Origin: Herpetomonas samuelpessoai
Lineage: Eukaryota > Euglenozoa > Kinetoplastea > Trypanosomatida > Trypanosomatidae
Assembly: GCA_030849835.1 (NCBI GenBank)
Contig: JASAOC010002095.1
Location: forward strand, 62,001 to 126,000
Reading direction: 5' to 3'
Length of the DNA stretch: 64,000 nucleotides
The notes below the pieces were generated by a model, which made no database searches, was not told where the DNA came from, and saw only the letters and a program-made list of their open reading frames with translations. Position numbers and translations under genes: made by a program. Shown here piece after piece: positions 1 to 12,700 of this stretch. Every line of letters starts with the position of its first letter. Position 1 is the first letter of the stretch.

Positions 1-38
1 ACTTCCATTCGCTCATCTGTCAGCCTCGTTTTCTCTTT

Positions 39-3000
39 TTACGGGTGGCCCTGAACAACGTCCGATTGTGCGACGTTGAACTCGACTCGGGCCATGGGAG
101 GGTCCATGTGGACAGAGTGTACGGAGGTGTTGCCACTGACGGACGTCGACGCCTCCTCCGTCGGTGCGACGCCCTTGGGGCATCTGCGAGGATGACACAA
201 GGCTTCGTTGTCTCTTTTGGTAAGGTGCTTGTCCGCGACACGCTCCGACGTCGAGGAGAAGGACTCCGCCAGAGAAGCGGCTTGTGGGAGCACTTTATTC
301 TTGGGAAGACTTCCTGTGGGCAGAGTCGCCCTTGACTGTTCTGGTGCGTCGGGGGTGGCGTGCCCCATGGGACGCAGGTTGTGGCGGGTGGTGAGGTCGG
401 CATCCTTTACAAGAGCACCGTCCAGATCGTTTGTGGAGGGACCCGAGGGGGTGTCACATTCGTCGTAGAAGGACAAAAGAGGAACGCCATTCGACGAGGA
501 CTCCTTGCCCGTGGGAGGCGTCGTGCGAATGTAGGCGAGGGCTTCCTCGGCCGATGGTCGGCGGTCCGGGTCCATGTCCAGCAGTCGCACCACAAGAGTG
601 GCGAGCGCCTCGCTGTATCCGAGGGTTTCCGTCATCTCCTTCATCAGGTCCGTGTAGAAATTGAGCTGCCCACACTCCGAGAACATGACGCGCACCGCGT
701 TGGCCTCCACACGTGCCGACATGACGGCGTAGAGGATGCAGCCGAGGGCCCAGACGTCGACCTTGCAGGAGTACCGACGCTGCCAGCACTCCGGCGCGAC
801 ATAGGGCAACGAGCCGACGCCCGTTTCACAGAAGGTCTTGTCCATGACACGGGAGAGGCCAAAGTCGGTGACGGTGATGGGGAGAAAGGCGTCGCCAACG
901 TTTTCGTATTGCAGCTTCTTGGTGAGTAAGATGTTTTCTGGTTTCAGATCCCGGTGCACAATCGGGGGATCGCGTTGATGCATGAACTTGAGCACCGACA
1001 GGACCTGAAACGCGATGCTGACAATGGTGGCTTCGGGGATGTGGGTGCCATTGGCCTTCTTCGAGCGCACCCACTGCCCAAGGTCCCCCTCCTCGTGGTA
1101 GGCCATCACCAGGGAGAGATACCGTTCACCCTGCAGCACACTGCGACGGGTGTTGGGTTTCCCTTTCCGTTTCTGCTCGGGTGTGTCTGTGTCGCCCTTG
1201 TCGCCCTTCCCAGCATCCTCGCCAAAGTCCTGGTCGGATCTGAGTGAATCCACGCGGTGGACTACCATGCCGGCTGCCGCCATGGTGTCGTCATTGATGT
1301 TCGCCAAGTGAGAGTCGAAGCGGTAGCTCATGAACATGTCGACCAGCTCGATCACGTTGGGATGACCTTGCAGGGCGTACGCTACCTCGCATTCCTTCAT
1401 GGCCTCGTGCCGTCCCACGTCGTCGCTGCACTGCACGTACTTGAGGGCAAAACGGTTTCCGTCAGACACGCGCTTGACAAGGTACACCACAGAGAAACTG
1501 CCACGGCCGAGGCGGCGCAGGACACGATACTTGCCGTCGAGAATGGTCTTCTTTTCCTTCTTGGGGGCCGGTTGGTGGGTATCCTGCGCGGTGGACGGCC
1601 GCTGCGGATCCCGTGTCCAGCTTGCTTGCTCTGCCACATCGACAGCCACCACTTCGGACAGGTTGTTGTTTCCGTCATCTTCGTTGGCGTCACGCTTCAT
1701 TTGGCTTAGACGAGCATTCATGGTAGCTGCTGCGCTCCCGTCGGCGTGCTTTGCATTCCGTAGTGAAAAGGGTTGCCGGCTGTCTCGTTGTGCCTGCGCA
1801 GGAAGCTGTTGCGGGTCGTACATTCGTGACAGATGGCGAGGATTCCGATTCCCCGCCTCCATCGCGTTTCCACCCTCGCGGGCTACAGAGGAAGAAGGGA
1901 TGGGCTGCGCTTGACCAGAACTGCCCGTCGTGCTTCCGTCCGCAACGTTGCCGATTTTGTCGAGAAGCTTGATGAGCCAGCTGCGCCCACCAGGCCTGCT
2001 GCGACCAACGGGCCGGAGCTGTGGTGTATTTGAGCTGCCTCTTACAAAGGAAAGCTGACCCCCACCTTGGTGAAAGCTGCCGTCCGGATCATTGTCGGGG
2101 AAGGCCTCGTTCCAGTCGTTGTCCTCGTCGTCGAGAGGGACGTTGCGGGTGGCGGGGTCGACACAGCGGAAGAGGTAGTCGGGATCGCGCATGTACCTCT
2201 CACGATAAACATAGATGGCGGCAAACGAGGTCACAGCCAAGCACACAAGACCTAGCAGGCAGAAGGGAATGGAGATGGATGCTCCATCCTCCGGTGGTGT
2301 GTCATCCTCCTCGTGAGAATCGTCACCCTGCCCTCCGTTCTGACGTGGAAGAGGGTCCTGCAACAGAAACGGTGAGGCACCATTCAAGGGGACGTAGAAG
2401 GAGGAATAACAGACAGATGTGCGCTCCGGTTGATACGGGTGTGGGAGGGGGTGGGCGACAGATGCACCATGGCGACGGTGACGCCCATCCGTGTCTTGAG
2501 AACTGTCACTGTCGTCTTGAAGAGCCGAAGGCAACAGACGATGCGGGAGTGGTTGTCCAGAGAAAAGCTCCTCCACATGATTCAACGCTTCAACTTTGGC
2601 AGTGTGTAGTGTAGCCGGACCACTGGCACGCTCTGACTTCACTCCCAAAGGCAGAATCGGTTTCCAGCCATGGTGATTGTGATGGGGATGCCGTCCCTTC
2701 TGATCATCCGCCACATCCTCGGCATTGCACCCGGCCACCGTATCGGAGAAGGTGCTCAGGCAGACGTACAGGTACGTCTGCTTGGGAAACACTGTCGGCG
2801 CTGCCTCGGTGCCATCTGGGGAGAACGCGTGGGAAGACGGCGTCACCGGAGTGAAACGCTGATACGCCCAGTCGCCGTCAACCCCGTCGGTGAAGTACGA
2901 GAAGAGCAGCCCTGTCTTGCGCGATCCGGAGAGAAAGACATCCCCAACGGACAGGACATCTACCAGCTCCTCTGTGTCATCGTTATTGTGGTGCGCGTTG

Positions 3001-5477
3001 TTGCCACCCGTGCGTAAGCTCGTGGTGAACCAGCTTTTCCGATTCGCATCTGGTGGCGCTCGGGGACGTGACACTTTCCTTACCACCCTCTGACGGCGCG
3101 TGTTGCTCGGTCCGAGGTTGCGCAGCACTGCCACCGGCGCATCGCAGTCGGGCGACGTCGACAACATCAGGGAGCATACCGAAGTGGCGGTGGTGGTGTT
3201 CGCCATCCGCGTTTCATTGCCGATCGCATCTTCCGCTGGGTCTGTACGCGGGCGGTGGCCCTTATGCGTTGAGAGCAGACCACCAATCACCGTGCCGTCA
3301 ATGCCAGGACACTGGTATGTGAGGTTCGCGGGCAGCAGGACACGGAAGCTGGTGTTGTACCGAATTGGGTTGTAGCCCAGAACGTAGCTAGACTTGTTGT
3401 CGAACCCGTCGTACGGAACGGTGGGTTCGCTGGAGCTAGGTGATGCGGCATCCTCTGGCTGACTGACAGAGGTCGCGTTCCCATTTCCTCCTTCGTTCTC
3501 ATTGCTTGACGAGGAGGCGTTTCTCTCTTCGCCGTCGGAGCCTTTGGCTGCGTACGCGATGCCGACGAGGTCGACGCGGGCAAGCTGCTGCGCGGTGGTC
3601 TCTGCAGGTGCGACGGTGGCGGAGAAAATGTCACTCGACAGCTGCAGATTATCGTCCACAGATGGAGGCACCAGACCTCCAAGAAGAAACAGCTTTAGCT
3701 CACCGGGGAACGGAACGGCGACAAGGGTGGCCTCACGGCGCTGCGGAGCAAGGAGCCCGGTATGAAGCTCCGCCGTGAGACGTTCAGACAGAGGGGCTGC
3801 TAATCCAGTAACTACGGGTGACATGTTTCCTTGCGACGAAGCGCCTTGGGTAGCGTGGTGTTGCCCATCATCTGTCGCGTTCACCCACTCGCGGCGGTGA
3901 CTGCGCGCGGCGCTGCTTGCCATGTCGGACCAGAGCACCATCTCTGAGTACGCGTCTGTGAGCCGGCCTTGCAAGCCTGCAATCACCATGGTACGTCCGT
4001 GGACAAAGACATGTGGTGCCGTCCAGCCATGGGTGAAGGCTGGGAGCGGCCGCCTGTCACTGGGTTCGTGATCGCTGTGGAGCTTGCGTCCATCAGGGGT
4101 GCGGTCATCCCCTGCCTCAAGAAACAAGTGCGGCTTGTACACGCCGCTCGCCGTGTCCAGCACAGAGAGGTCGTTATAGGCCCAGACGCGTCCGGCGCCA
4201 TGCTCGTTGCCCTCGTCGGCGTCATTCGACATCACAGAGGAAGGTGAAGACGGGGTCCACGAAGTGTTGTGCATGTAGCCGCCGAGGATATAAATGAGTT
4301 CGCTATGAGAAGTGGCCCCAGGCGTGACGACGGGCTTTCCCAAGGACCAGACCGCTTCCACAAAGGTTCCCGTCTCGATGTCATACTGGGCCACGGTGCT
4401 AATGTCTTTTCCCGTCATGAGATTGATGCCACCAATAACGTAGACAATCCGCTTGCTGCGAGACGCGTCTGCGGGGCTTGTTGACCCGGTCTTTGCGCTA
4501 CTGACGACACAGGTAGCGTTGTAGCGTAGTGTCGTGGAGCGTGGTAGAGAGGTCGCCGTTACCCGGACAAACGAGCTGCGTTCGGCGTCGGTCATGGTAT
4601 CGAGAAAGGAGGTGTTCCCTCCGGTGGAAAGGTTCGCGGACACCTCGACGAGATGAAGTTCCTGCACCGAGAGCAGGTACGATTGGATACGTTGGAATTC
4701 GTCAGATCCCAGATCCGCGGCTGCTCCAGCGCCGCTCACATTCACAAAGGACGGAATGGTATTGCAGAACCCAAAGATATACGCGGCGCTGCCCACACGA
4801 ACGACGCTGGAGGCACCGACGGCGGGTTGCGCGAGGTGCGCGTCGGCAAGGCCGGCGTACGTGGCATTCTCGCTTCGCGTTTCAAGACTCACCGAATCCT
4901 TCGCTCGTCGCACCTCGTTCGCCCGATAGTCGAACAGATTGATGGCGCGCGGTGTGAAGGACTCGATGAAGCGAGCCAGTGTGACGTTTTGTGCTGATGC
5001 TGCGTCCGTGCGGAAGTCCAGGTCCTGTGCGGTCAGCGGCTGAGTGGAGTGCCCTGCAGACGGCGCCGGCCTCGGCAGCTTGGCACTATGTTCTCCTGCC
5101 AGCGAGGACTGCTTTTCATGACGGAGTGGCCCTGCAGGTGTAGGGGAGACGCCGCCTACAGCTAGCACGAACCTTCCCAATGCAATAGCGGCGGGGGAGA
5201 AGCCCACGCCATCGAGCTTTCCGTCTTCCACGGTCCAGCCCTGGATTCTTTTTCCGGCAGATGCGGGACTGTCCGGGGGTGCTCCCTGTGGACTGCGTTT
5301 CTCACCGCGAGAAAAGGAAGTAAGGGTGTCACGAGACACGGAGAGGGCTGCTGCTGAGTCCACCACACTGCTTGCAAGGCAGAAAGCCAGAAGGAAGGTG
5401 ACAAGGGTACCAAGGTAAAGAGGACGGCGGCCCACTCGATGCCGGTGTGTGGTGCCTCGACGCATGATAGGTGACAT
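39..5477 (-). CDS. Receptor-like Ser/Thr protein kinase: signal peptide, kelch-type ectodomain, one TM, active kinase domain
   Basis: Predicted type I membrane kinase of 1,812 residues. A basic start followed by a hydrophobic stretch (about 18-45) looks like a signal peptide. The region to about 1067 has repeated kelch-type motifs (VYVIGGIN, IYILGGYM, LFLLGGLV) and many N-glycosylation sequons, suggesting a luminal or extracellular beta-propeller. One membrane segment lies at about 1068-1090. The kinase domain covers about 1317-1655: glycine loop GRGSFSVV, lysine K1346, catalytic loop HRDLKPEN with D1510, DFG at D1538, and an APE motif (VAPECWQ). It therefore appears active, with Ser/Thr-type signature. 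An insert of about 60 residues sits between beta4 and beta5. A disordered tail follows. I chose the ATG at 5477; four codons on, the ATG at 5465 would also keep the signal peptide. The longer open frame to 5594 starts only at TTG. The next gene upstream shares this architecture. The ligand and substrate are unknown; the subfamily (perhaps NEK-like) is uncertain. Confidence 0.85.
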   Translation of the reverse strand: MSPIMRRGTTHRHRVGRRPLYLGTLVTFLLAFCLASSVVDSAAALSVSRDTLTSFSRGEKRSPQGAPPDSPASAGKRIQGWTVEDGKLDGVGFSPAAIALGRFVLAVGGVSPTPAGPLRHEKQSSLAGEHSAKLPRPAPSAGHSTQPLTAQDLDFRTDAASAQNVTLARFIESFTPRAINLFDYRANEVRRAKDSVSLETRSENATYAGLADAHLAQPAVGASSVVRVGSAAYIFGFCNTIPSFVNVSGAGAAADLGSDEFQRIQSYLLSVQELHLVEVSANLSTGGNTSFLDTMTDAERSSFVRVTATSLPRSTTLRYNATCVVSSAKTGSTSPADASRSKRIVYVIGGINLMTGKDISTVAQYDIETGTFVEAVWSLGKPVVTPGATSHSELIYILGGYMHNTSWTPSSPSSVMSNDADEGNEHGAGRVWAYNDLSVLDTASGVYKPHLFLEAGDDRTPDGRKLHSDHEPSDRRPLPAFTHGWTAPHVFVHGRTMVIAGLQGRLTDAYSEMVLWSDMASSAARSHRREWVNATDDGQHHATQGASSQGNMSPVVTGLAAPLSERLTAELHTGLLAPQRREATLVAVPFPGELKLFLLGGLVPPSVDDNLQLSSDIFSATVAPAETTAQQLARVDLVGIAYAAKGSDGEERNASSSSNENEGGNGNATSVSQPEDAASPSSSEPTVPYDGFDNKSSYVLGYNPIRYNTSFRVLLPANLTYQCPGIDGTVIGGLLSTHKGHRPRTDPAEDAIGNETRMANTTTATSVCSLMLSTSPDCDAPVAVLRNLGPSNTRRQRVVRKVSRPRAPPDANRKSWFTTSLRTGGNNAHHNNDDTEELVDVLSVGDVFLSGSRKTGLLFSYFTDGVDGDWAYQRFTPVTPSSHAFSPDGTEAAPTVFPKQTYLYVCLSTFSDTVAGCNAEDVADDQKGRHPHHNHHGWKPILPLGVKSERASGPATLHTAKVEALNHVEELFSGQPLPHRLLPSALQDDSDSSQDTDGRHRRHGASVAHPLPHPYQPERTSVCYSSFYVPLNGASPFLLQDPLPRQNGGQGDDSHEEDDTPPEDGASISIPFCLLGLVCLAVTSFAAIYVYRERYMRDPDYLFRCVDPATRNVPLDDEDNDWNEAFPDNDPDGSFHQGGGQLSFVRGSSNTPQLRPVGRSRPGGRSWLIKLLDKIGNVADGSTTGSSGQAQPIPSSSVAREGGNAMEAGNRNPRHLSRMYDPQQLPAQAQRDSRQPFSLRNAKHADGSAAATMNARLSQMKRDANEDDGNNNLSEVVAVDVAEQASWTRDPQRPSTAQDTHQPAPKKEKKTILDGKYRVLRRLGRGSFSVVYLVKRVSDGNRFALKYVQCSDDVGRHEAMKECEVAYALQGHPNVIELVDMFMSYRFDSHLANINDDTMAAAGMVVHRVDSLRSDQDFGEDAGKGDKGDTDTPEQKRKGKPNTRRSVLQGERYLSLVMAYHEEGDLGQWVRSKKANGTHIPEATIVSIAFQVLSVLKFMHQRDPPIVHRDLKPENILLTKKLQYENVGDAFLPITVTDFGLSRVMDKTFCETGVGSLPYVAPECWQRRYSCKVDVWALGCILYAVMSARVEANAVRVMFSECGQLNFYTDLMKEMTETLGYSEALATLVVRLLDMDPDRRPSAEEALAYIRTTPPTGKESSSNGVPLLSFYDECDTPSGPSTNDLDGALVKDADLTTRHNLRPMGHATPDAPEQSRATLPTGSLPKNKVLPQAASLAESFSSTSERVADKHLTKRDNEALCHPRRCPKGVAPTEEASTSVSGNTSVHSVHMDPPMARVEFNVAQSDVVQGHP

Positions 5478-6758
5478 CGCTCCCAACCCGTGTGTAGCGC
5501 GGGGTGACGGGCTGAGCAGTAGAGCTCCGCTGTTCCAAAGATAGAAGCAGAGGAAACTGCTTCTCAAGAGGGATCTGCGGTTGGATAATCCCAACGCAAA
5601 AATATGATAGCAAGATAAAGATAAAAGAGCTTGTAACGCTACACAACTTACACCGCTGAGACCGCCGGTTATAGTGCGTCTGAAAGAACAGCGTTCTCAC
5701 TTGTGTACAGATAATCCGTGAACCAGACAACAGTCCAGGGGTTAAGGAAGAGAAATTGCTCTGCAGAGTACCGTTGGCGTCACCACACAGCGACGGCACA
5801 GCCACAAGGCAGTGGAACGGATACAGACGACGGGATGTCGTTAAAAAAAAAGAAAACACAAACAGTGTTTCCCAGTTACAGATCTGCGGATCGAAGTTCA
5901 AGGTGCGCTGTCTCTGTCTTACCTAGGCGGTTCAGCAGAGACGCTCGTCGTTACGTGTGAAAGACGAGCGTGAGAGAGACACGCGCAAGAGGTGCAACAG
6001 GCAACACACAGAAAGAGTAAGAGAACAACAACAACAACAAAAAAAAACGTTCAAGACACCAACGTGAGAACAAAAGTGACGAAATAAGAGAAGTATGAAT
6101 AAATAAATAAATAACTAAATAAATGGAAAGACAGAAAAGCGGACTGAGGTATTTTGGTTTCGTTTGAAGCAAGAAGACGGCTGCACTGTACAACACGCAG
6201 GCACGGATGAGAGGGAGAAAAAGAAAGTGACCAAGTGCTAACAGAGCGAAAGAGCGAATTTTCTATCTTGCAATGGACGACGCAGACGCATGAGTGTTTG
6301 AAAAGGGATTGAGGCGATAGGTAAGGTAGGCATCATGCATTTCCATGAGTGGTCGACTAGCGCACCATCTGGTGCTGAAAATGGGTTCCCTAGGATGCTC
6401 GCAAAGGAGGTCACGTTGGCGCTACTGCTACGATGCAAGTCTGGTTCGACAACGCCGAGCTCCACCGGGACGTTCTAGATGCTCTCTCTCTTATCGTTTT
6501 TTTTTTTTGTTTGTTTGGGAACGAGAATGCGTCCGTGTACACGCGCACATATATATTTGATTGCAAATTTGTAGCGTAAGAAAAGCAAGTGCGCAGAGGT
6601 AATGCCACCATTGGCGCCCGGGCGGACCCTCACGACGCCTCCTCCGATGGAGAAAGGGTGAAACTTGTAGGAAGGACCTTGAAAAAAAAAGAAATATCCG
6701 CGCCAAGGCTACTGCTGAGGATCGAGTGTGCAAAAACAACGACGTTTCTTCATTTCTC
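5478..6758. other. Intergenic region between the two kelch-kinase genes
   Basis: I see no convincing gene. On the coding (minus) strand a T-rich tract at about 5846-5866 is followed by candidate AG acceptors, suiting spliced-leader addition for the downstream kinase mRNA. The remainder is presumed 3' UTR of the pseudokinase gene and includes an AAAT microsatellite and a T12 run at about 6497-6508. Confidence 0.5.
6098..6124. repeat. (AAAT)n microsatellite
   Basis: About six tandem copies of AAAT with one interruption (ACTA) lie in the intergenic gap between the two kinase genes. No function is implied. Confidence 0.8.
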
Positions 6759-9700
6759 TCACTCTGAAGGAGAAGGAGGAGCTACTAGCACAATTTCAGC
6801 CACACGCTCATCAAAGCCGCCCATGGACGGGGCTGCAGGAAGGCCACTAACCAGCCTCATCATACGCTGGCGCGCGGCACGCTTCGCTGCGGCTAGTCGC
6901 TGCTCACCAGACGCCCCTTCTCCGCTGCCGCTTTGACCTCCAGCTGGCTCGTAAGAGCCGTTGCCAACATCAGATGTGTGCACAGCGGTGGTTTCCACAT
7001 CTTCATCGTTGGTGGTGTCGGTATGAGGAGCATTACTGGCTGACAGGGCAGCCGGTAGGGCCGGGCGGTGGCGCCCGGGGAGCTGGGCTAGCAGTGAGTT
7101 GCCGAGATCCCGTAGCGAGCTTGCAAGCGTGGACGATCCACCCGTGCCCGCTCCTGCCGCTGCTGCGGTAGTCCTATCAGAAGTCCCACCCGTCAAGGGG
7201 GAAGATTCCTCATCCACCGAGCGGAGGATATCCAGGCACTCGTGATACTCCGCCTGCTGCCGTGGATTCACAAGAAGACGGAATCGTTCCTGAAGGTCAG
7301 AGGCCTGGGGGCGTCTGGACGGAAGGGGAGAGAGCAGAGAGGCCACAAGGGAAGCCAGCGCTTCACTGTACACGACAGCATCATTGCTTCCAGACCGGGC
7401 TGATTGCGGGACGTTTCCGGATGAGGAAGGCGTCCTCTGCCCTTTCGGGAACATAGCGAAGCGGACCGTTTCCTTGATGTCCTCCTCAAAGGCAAGACAC
7501 GCTGGCCAGTCTTCCGTGCACAGAGGTGTGGTAGCAGATGGTGTCGTACCTGTCGTTGAAGACCTAGAGAAGCGCCTCGATGCCCCTTGGCCGTGAACAG
7601 ACGCTGGGGGAGCAGCCTCGGCAGCATCCCGTGCTTTCTCAGCCACCTTGATACTGTCTTTTCCGTTAGGGCGGTTGGGGCTGCACGGTTGTGCTGCCAT
7701 TACAGGCGGAAGCATCGGAGTCGTTGGAGCGGATGCACGGAAAAGCTTTTCCACACGCTGCCGACGACGCTCGACGCTCGTGTTGGTGCTGTCAGCGCTG
7801 TCCGCGGACGTCGAGGCCACCTCGTCGTTGTCGCTTGCCTGAGGCGAGACTCTTGATGCCACCGTTCGCGACGCGCTCTCGTCAGGCACCGCGGCGGCGT
7901 CGGCAGAGACCAGCACGGCGCTTGTGTCGGGCGAAGAGCCCGCCTCAACCTCGACAACCCCTGAAGTGGCCTTGTTCCCCGCCACAGACGGACCGGTTGT
8001 CTCAGCGACACGTTCAATCTGCTCATCCGCAGTCGCTTCGGTAACTTCGTTGTCGCTCCGATTCTGTGTTGCACAAAGAATATCGGCGACAAGGGCCGCC
8101 ACCGCACGCGCGGACAAGTTCCGCAAGTAGCGTTGCTGCATGGCTTGAGCCTTCTGGTCCTGGCGTCGCGCCCGCTCCTCAGCTACCGTACCCGACTGAA
8201 AGGACTCGTGCGGACCGTGGTGATGGTGGTGTTGGTGGTGGTGACCCGCCCCCGCACGACGGTGACCCTGAATGAACGGGTTGCTGAAGTTCCGCTTCTC
8301 GTGGAAGCCGTCCGCCGTTCCCATGACAGCAGCAAACAGAATACAACCGATGCCCCACATGTCGCCCGCGGTCGCGTGGTGAGCAATGTAGTGGAGCAGC
8401 GCCGCCTGCGCTGTGAGTTGCTGCGCCGTCATGCCCGTGGTGGTACTGGTGGCACTGCTGGCGGTGGCCCGGTCATGGCGGTCCTCGATGTCATCCGGAC
8501 CGTGACGTCTCCTCCGGCGACCGTCCGTTCGAGCAGTCTCTGGTGCAGGTGGTGCACCGAAAACTCCCTCCCCGTTCTGTTCGCCGTTTTCAAACCTGTT
8601 GTCCGTGCGATGGCGCTCCTTTGTACCACGCTTCCTGTCTCTCTTGTTCCTTTCTCTAGCCTGCCTCTGCCGATGATGGGGTCGCTGGTGTTGTTGCTGT
8701 TGTTGCTGCCACTGTCGGTAAGCCAAGAAGCGGCGCTGCAGGGGTAGCTGTACGTGACCGCCCTGCAGCGCGCCACTCTCCAGGAGCCGCCGTGCACACG
8801 TTGTGGGCAGCACTTCATTCACAATGAGACAAGCAAGCACCTGCTCTGGTACGACAGTGGCAGGCATCTCGATAAAGAAGGCGAGGAACCTGCCAAGTGC
8901 ATCACCGTTAGTGGGGTCCTCAAGCCAGGAACGGCCGTCTCGGGAGAAACGTAGCGCACGCCGTCCGTCGAGCGTGCTGCCAGCCTCGCCTGCGGTCACG
9001 CTGTGGTGGGTATCGTCGTCCTCGCCTTCGTCCTCGTCGAAGGCTGCTTGCACGTCCCTGTCGATGCCTCGAGCGTCATACGAAAACCTCTTCTTTGTTG
9101 CCCACCCACTCGCCCGCGGTGCGCTGTCGTCCAGAGACATCAGAAGCCTGTTATCCGCGGCATAGCCCAGCTCATTTCTGGATTCACCGTTCTGCGCGTG
9201 GGATAGGGGACCGGGAATCCACTCCCCTGCCTGCGAGTGCTGTTCCAGTGGTGTGAAGGGATAGAGGCTCGCTAGCACGTGCAATCGCCACGGCAGCTCA
9301 TGAAGGGTCCACGTGCTCACCATGCCTCCGTCCGCGAGCACGATAGGGAGATACGTCAGAGCCTCCGCCCCTTGCCGTAGGATTTGCGTGAAGTCTTGCT
9401 GTGCGAAAGACGGTGCCCGCGAGGTAGGCGAATGGTACGAGGCAAGCACCGCAGCATCGCTTGCGTGGGAATGCAGAAGCTGGTCAGAAACAGGCACTGG
9501 CACAGGATCTTCCGTGGACGTTGCTGAAGGAACCGCGTTGGCGTGTGGTGGTGCCATTTGCGTGCCTGGTGAGGGAACCCGCAGAAGGACGTTGCTTCCT
9601 GTGACGGCTCCATGGAGAAAGCTGGGACTTTGTCCGTGCAGATGGGCTAGCGTGGAAGTCAACTGGTACGCCACGGACACAATAACCGCTTCTGGAAATA

Positions 9701-12700
9701 GAGCAACACCACGCGTGGCTGCGGAACTAGTCACTCCATCCTTGCCGTCTGGAGGCTCAAACCCAGACGTCGCAACACGTCCCTGCGGGGGCTTCCGCTT
9801 TCGCGCCCGCACGTCCTCCAGCTGCCGCTCCAGCTTGGCGATCTCCTGTTGCTGCTGAATGAACCGCGCAAGGTCACCGTGGCGCTCGTAAGGCATGACG
9901 ACAAAGGCGTACCGCGGGGTTGGCATGTAAGGCCGTTGGTGCGCCGTCAGCAGCTGCCACCGCACGCCGCAGATACCCCCACGGCCCCCACGGCCTCCTC
10001 GTCCGCGACCTCTGCCCCCGTGGGTAATGGGGTGACGCGGTGCTGCCTGCGCACAGGGGAGGTTGGCCCGCTCCCGCTCGTGTCCATCTAGCGCTTCATA
10101 GTACGTACTATGCCCGAAGGCATCATAGCCTCTGCTGGGATCGTTCCTCAAAGCACTACTCTCCATCGTGGGCGGCGCTGCACCGCTCGTTCCGTGCCGA
10201 AGCAACAAGGGCTCGCGCTCGTCGTCCGCACCGCCCGTGTGACGTTCTTCTTGAGTGGCAGGTGGATTCAATGACGCAGGCCTGTGAGCATCCTCATGGT
10301 CACCTGGCCTTGCGTGCCGATTCGGGTCCTCCATAGATTCCGAGTATGTGGCGGTGCTCTCCTGGTGTGGTGGTGGCGGTCCGAGGAGGCTCTCCTCCAA
10401 TGCCTCGTCGCCCCGCGGTGCGCGTGATGCAGGAGCGCTTGTACCCCCTGCACCGCTGGCGTCCACAAGGGACGTGAGCGACACGGCCGACACCGCTCTG
10501 GTCTGCTGAAGGGTGGATGTCAAGGATGGTGGCATCGTTTCACTCCCTGTCGCTGCCTTGTCTAGGCCTTCGGGGGCAGAGAGTCTTGCCGTATCTCGCT
10601 CCATCGAATACGAGGGTTGCTCAGTACTGTATGAGTCACGATGGAGAGTCTGCGCTGTGCGACGCATGGACGTGTGCTTTCGATCAACACTCTCCTTTCC
10701 ATCTGCGTCTTCACTGCCGGATGTGTCGTCGTCATCGGAGTCGACGATAAAGACGTCCGTGCCATCCTTGGACAGCGGGGAGACCTCGCTTTCGTCGTCC
10801 AGGATTGGCAGGCCTGTAAAGGGCGTGCTGCCACTGTACGAAGAGTCCTGGAGGTGCCCACGGAAGAGTGGATCGCCCAGCCCCCCGCCACCGCCGCCAA
10901 GGAGCGGATCCTCTTCATTGTACGCAAAGCCGTTCCCACCGCCTCGACGTCTCCCTGGCCCGTGCGGTTGACGGAAGATAAAGGGCAGAGGCAATGTGTT
11001 GACGGCCCCTTCACCACCGCTGTTTCCTCCTCCGTGCCAAGGGCGAAACCTGTCGAATGCACGGCGCCCGTGAGCCTGTCGCTCTTGCTGTTCTTGCGCC
11101 GCCTGCTCCTGCAGTTGCTGCTGAGTGAGGTACATGCCGACGAGGCTTTCGTGCATCAGTTGATGCTGAAAATCGTAATTGACGAAAATATCCACGGGGC
11201 GAAGGAGAAACGGGTGGTAGTCGGGTAAGTCCCGGAGGCGCTGCATTTGCCCTGCCGCCTCTGCGCGTAGACTCTCTGACGGCAGTTCTATAAACTTGAG
11301 CACCAGAGTTCGGGTCGAGCTGGGCTCCACGGCATGTGGTGAAGTGGCTGGATGGGGTGAAGCTCCTTCGGGTGGAGCATGCCCGTGGCTTGTGTGCAGC
11401 TGTGCCGTTGGCGGTGGCGCTGCTTGTGGGCGTGGGACAGACTTGCGCATGACCAAAAACACCAAGGAGTGTGCGCTCTCACCAATGCGGGAGAGGACGC
11501 GGTACCGTCCGTGCCGCCGTACCATGGTCCCGGCCACATCAAGACGCTCCAGCAGCAGCTGTTCCGCCGCCCGCGCCTCTCGCTCACGGGGTCCTAACAC
11601 GCGATGCGTCTCGTCTCCGTCTGCCCCGCCAACCGCACTGTCATCGCCAAGGCCTTCGCCTTCGAGACTTCCAGTACGCTGCCTGCGACGCTCACGTCGC
11701 CTCTCCTCTGCAGACATATGCAGAAACGGACCATGTCTCTGCGAGACTCCAGAATAAGAAGCTCCCCGACCGCTGGGGTTGGCCAGCGTCAATAAGCCGT
11801 CCTCTGGCAGTTTCTGCAGCTTTGCCACCAGGAGCACGGCGACAATCAACGTCAGCACGGCGACTACGCACAGAATGTAGAGAACCGCTGACGCTGTTTC
11901 AACACCGGAATCCTCCCCGCTGCTGCTGTCGCTGCTGTCACTCTCCGGATCGACAGTCGGGTGAGGCGGCTCTGGGGTCGCCGTCGTTGGGGAACTCCCC
12001 GCCTCGATGGTGAGTGGTGTGCGGGGGTTGAGGACGTGGAACCAGAGCCTGTCCTCACACACCGGCTCAAACGGATTGTAAGAAGAGGGAGGCACGTGGA
12101 CGCGAACACCGACACAGACGTAGACGGGGCGAGAGCTTCCTGAGGCGCTGAACCCCAGGACAGCGCCGGGGCTGCCATCGTAGGCGGCGTCAAGCGTGCC
12201 AGCGGCATTGCCCAGACAATCGCGGCGACTGCTCAATCGCAGTGCACAGAGACTCGTCCGAGACACATGCACGTCCTTCAGGGACACTGTACCGTATAGA
12301 ACCTCTGCTTGGCGAATGGCACCTGCACTGGGAAAGGCTTCTAGGCGAGTGCGACTGCTCTTACAGAACGCGGTGTAGTCGAGCGTTGGCGGCATCGAGA
12401 GCGTAATTTGACCGGTGGGCGCGTCAATCGTGTGATCTGCAGGAAGGTCAGGCGTTGGTAGAAACAAAAAACTCGGTGGCACGCTGTCGTCACTGTCCTC
12501 ACTGTCGTCCGGGTGGACGGTGGACGTGTGGTTGTCCAGAAGGAGAGTCGACACATTGAAGGCGGGCACGAAATACGTCGAGGTGTCACCCTTCTCCGCG
12601 ACGCGAGTGCTTGTTGTCGCACCTGGGGAAGAGGGAGACGGCTGTCCTCCAGTAAATGGGGTGAGCTCCTGCTCGGTCTCTCTGAGTGTTTGTGGGTTGA

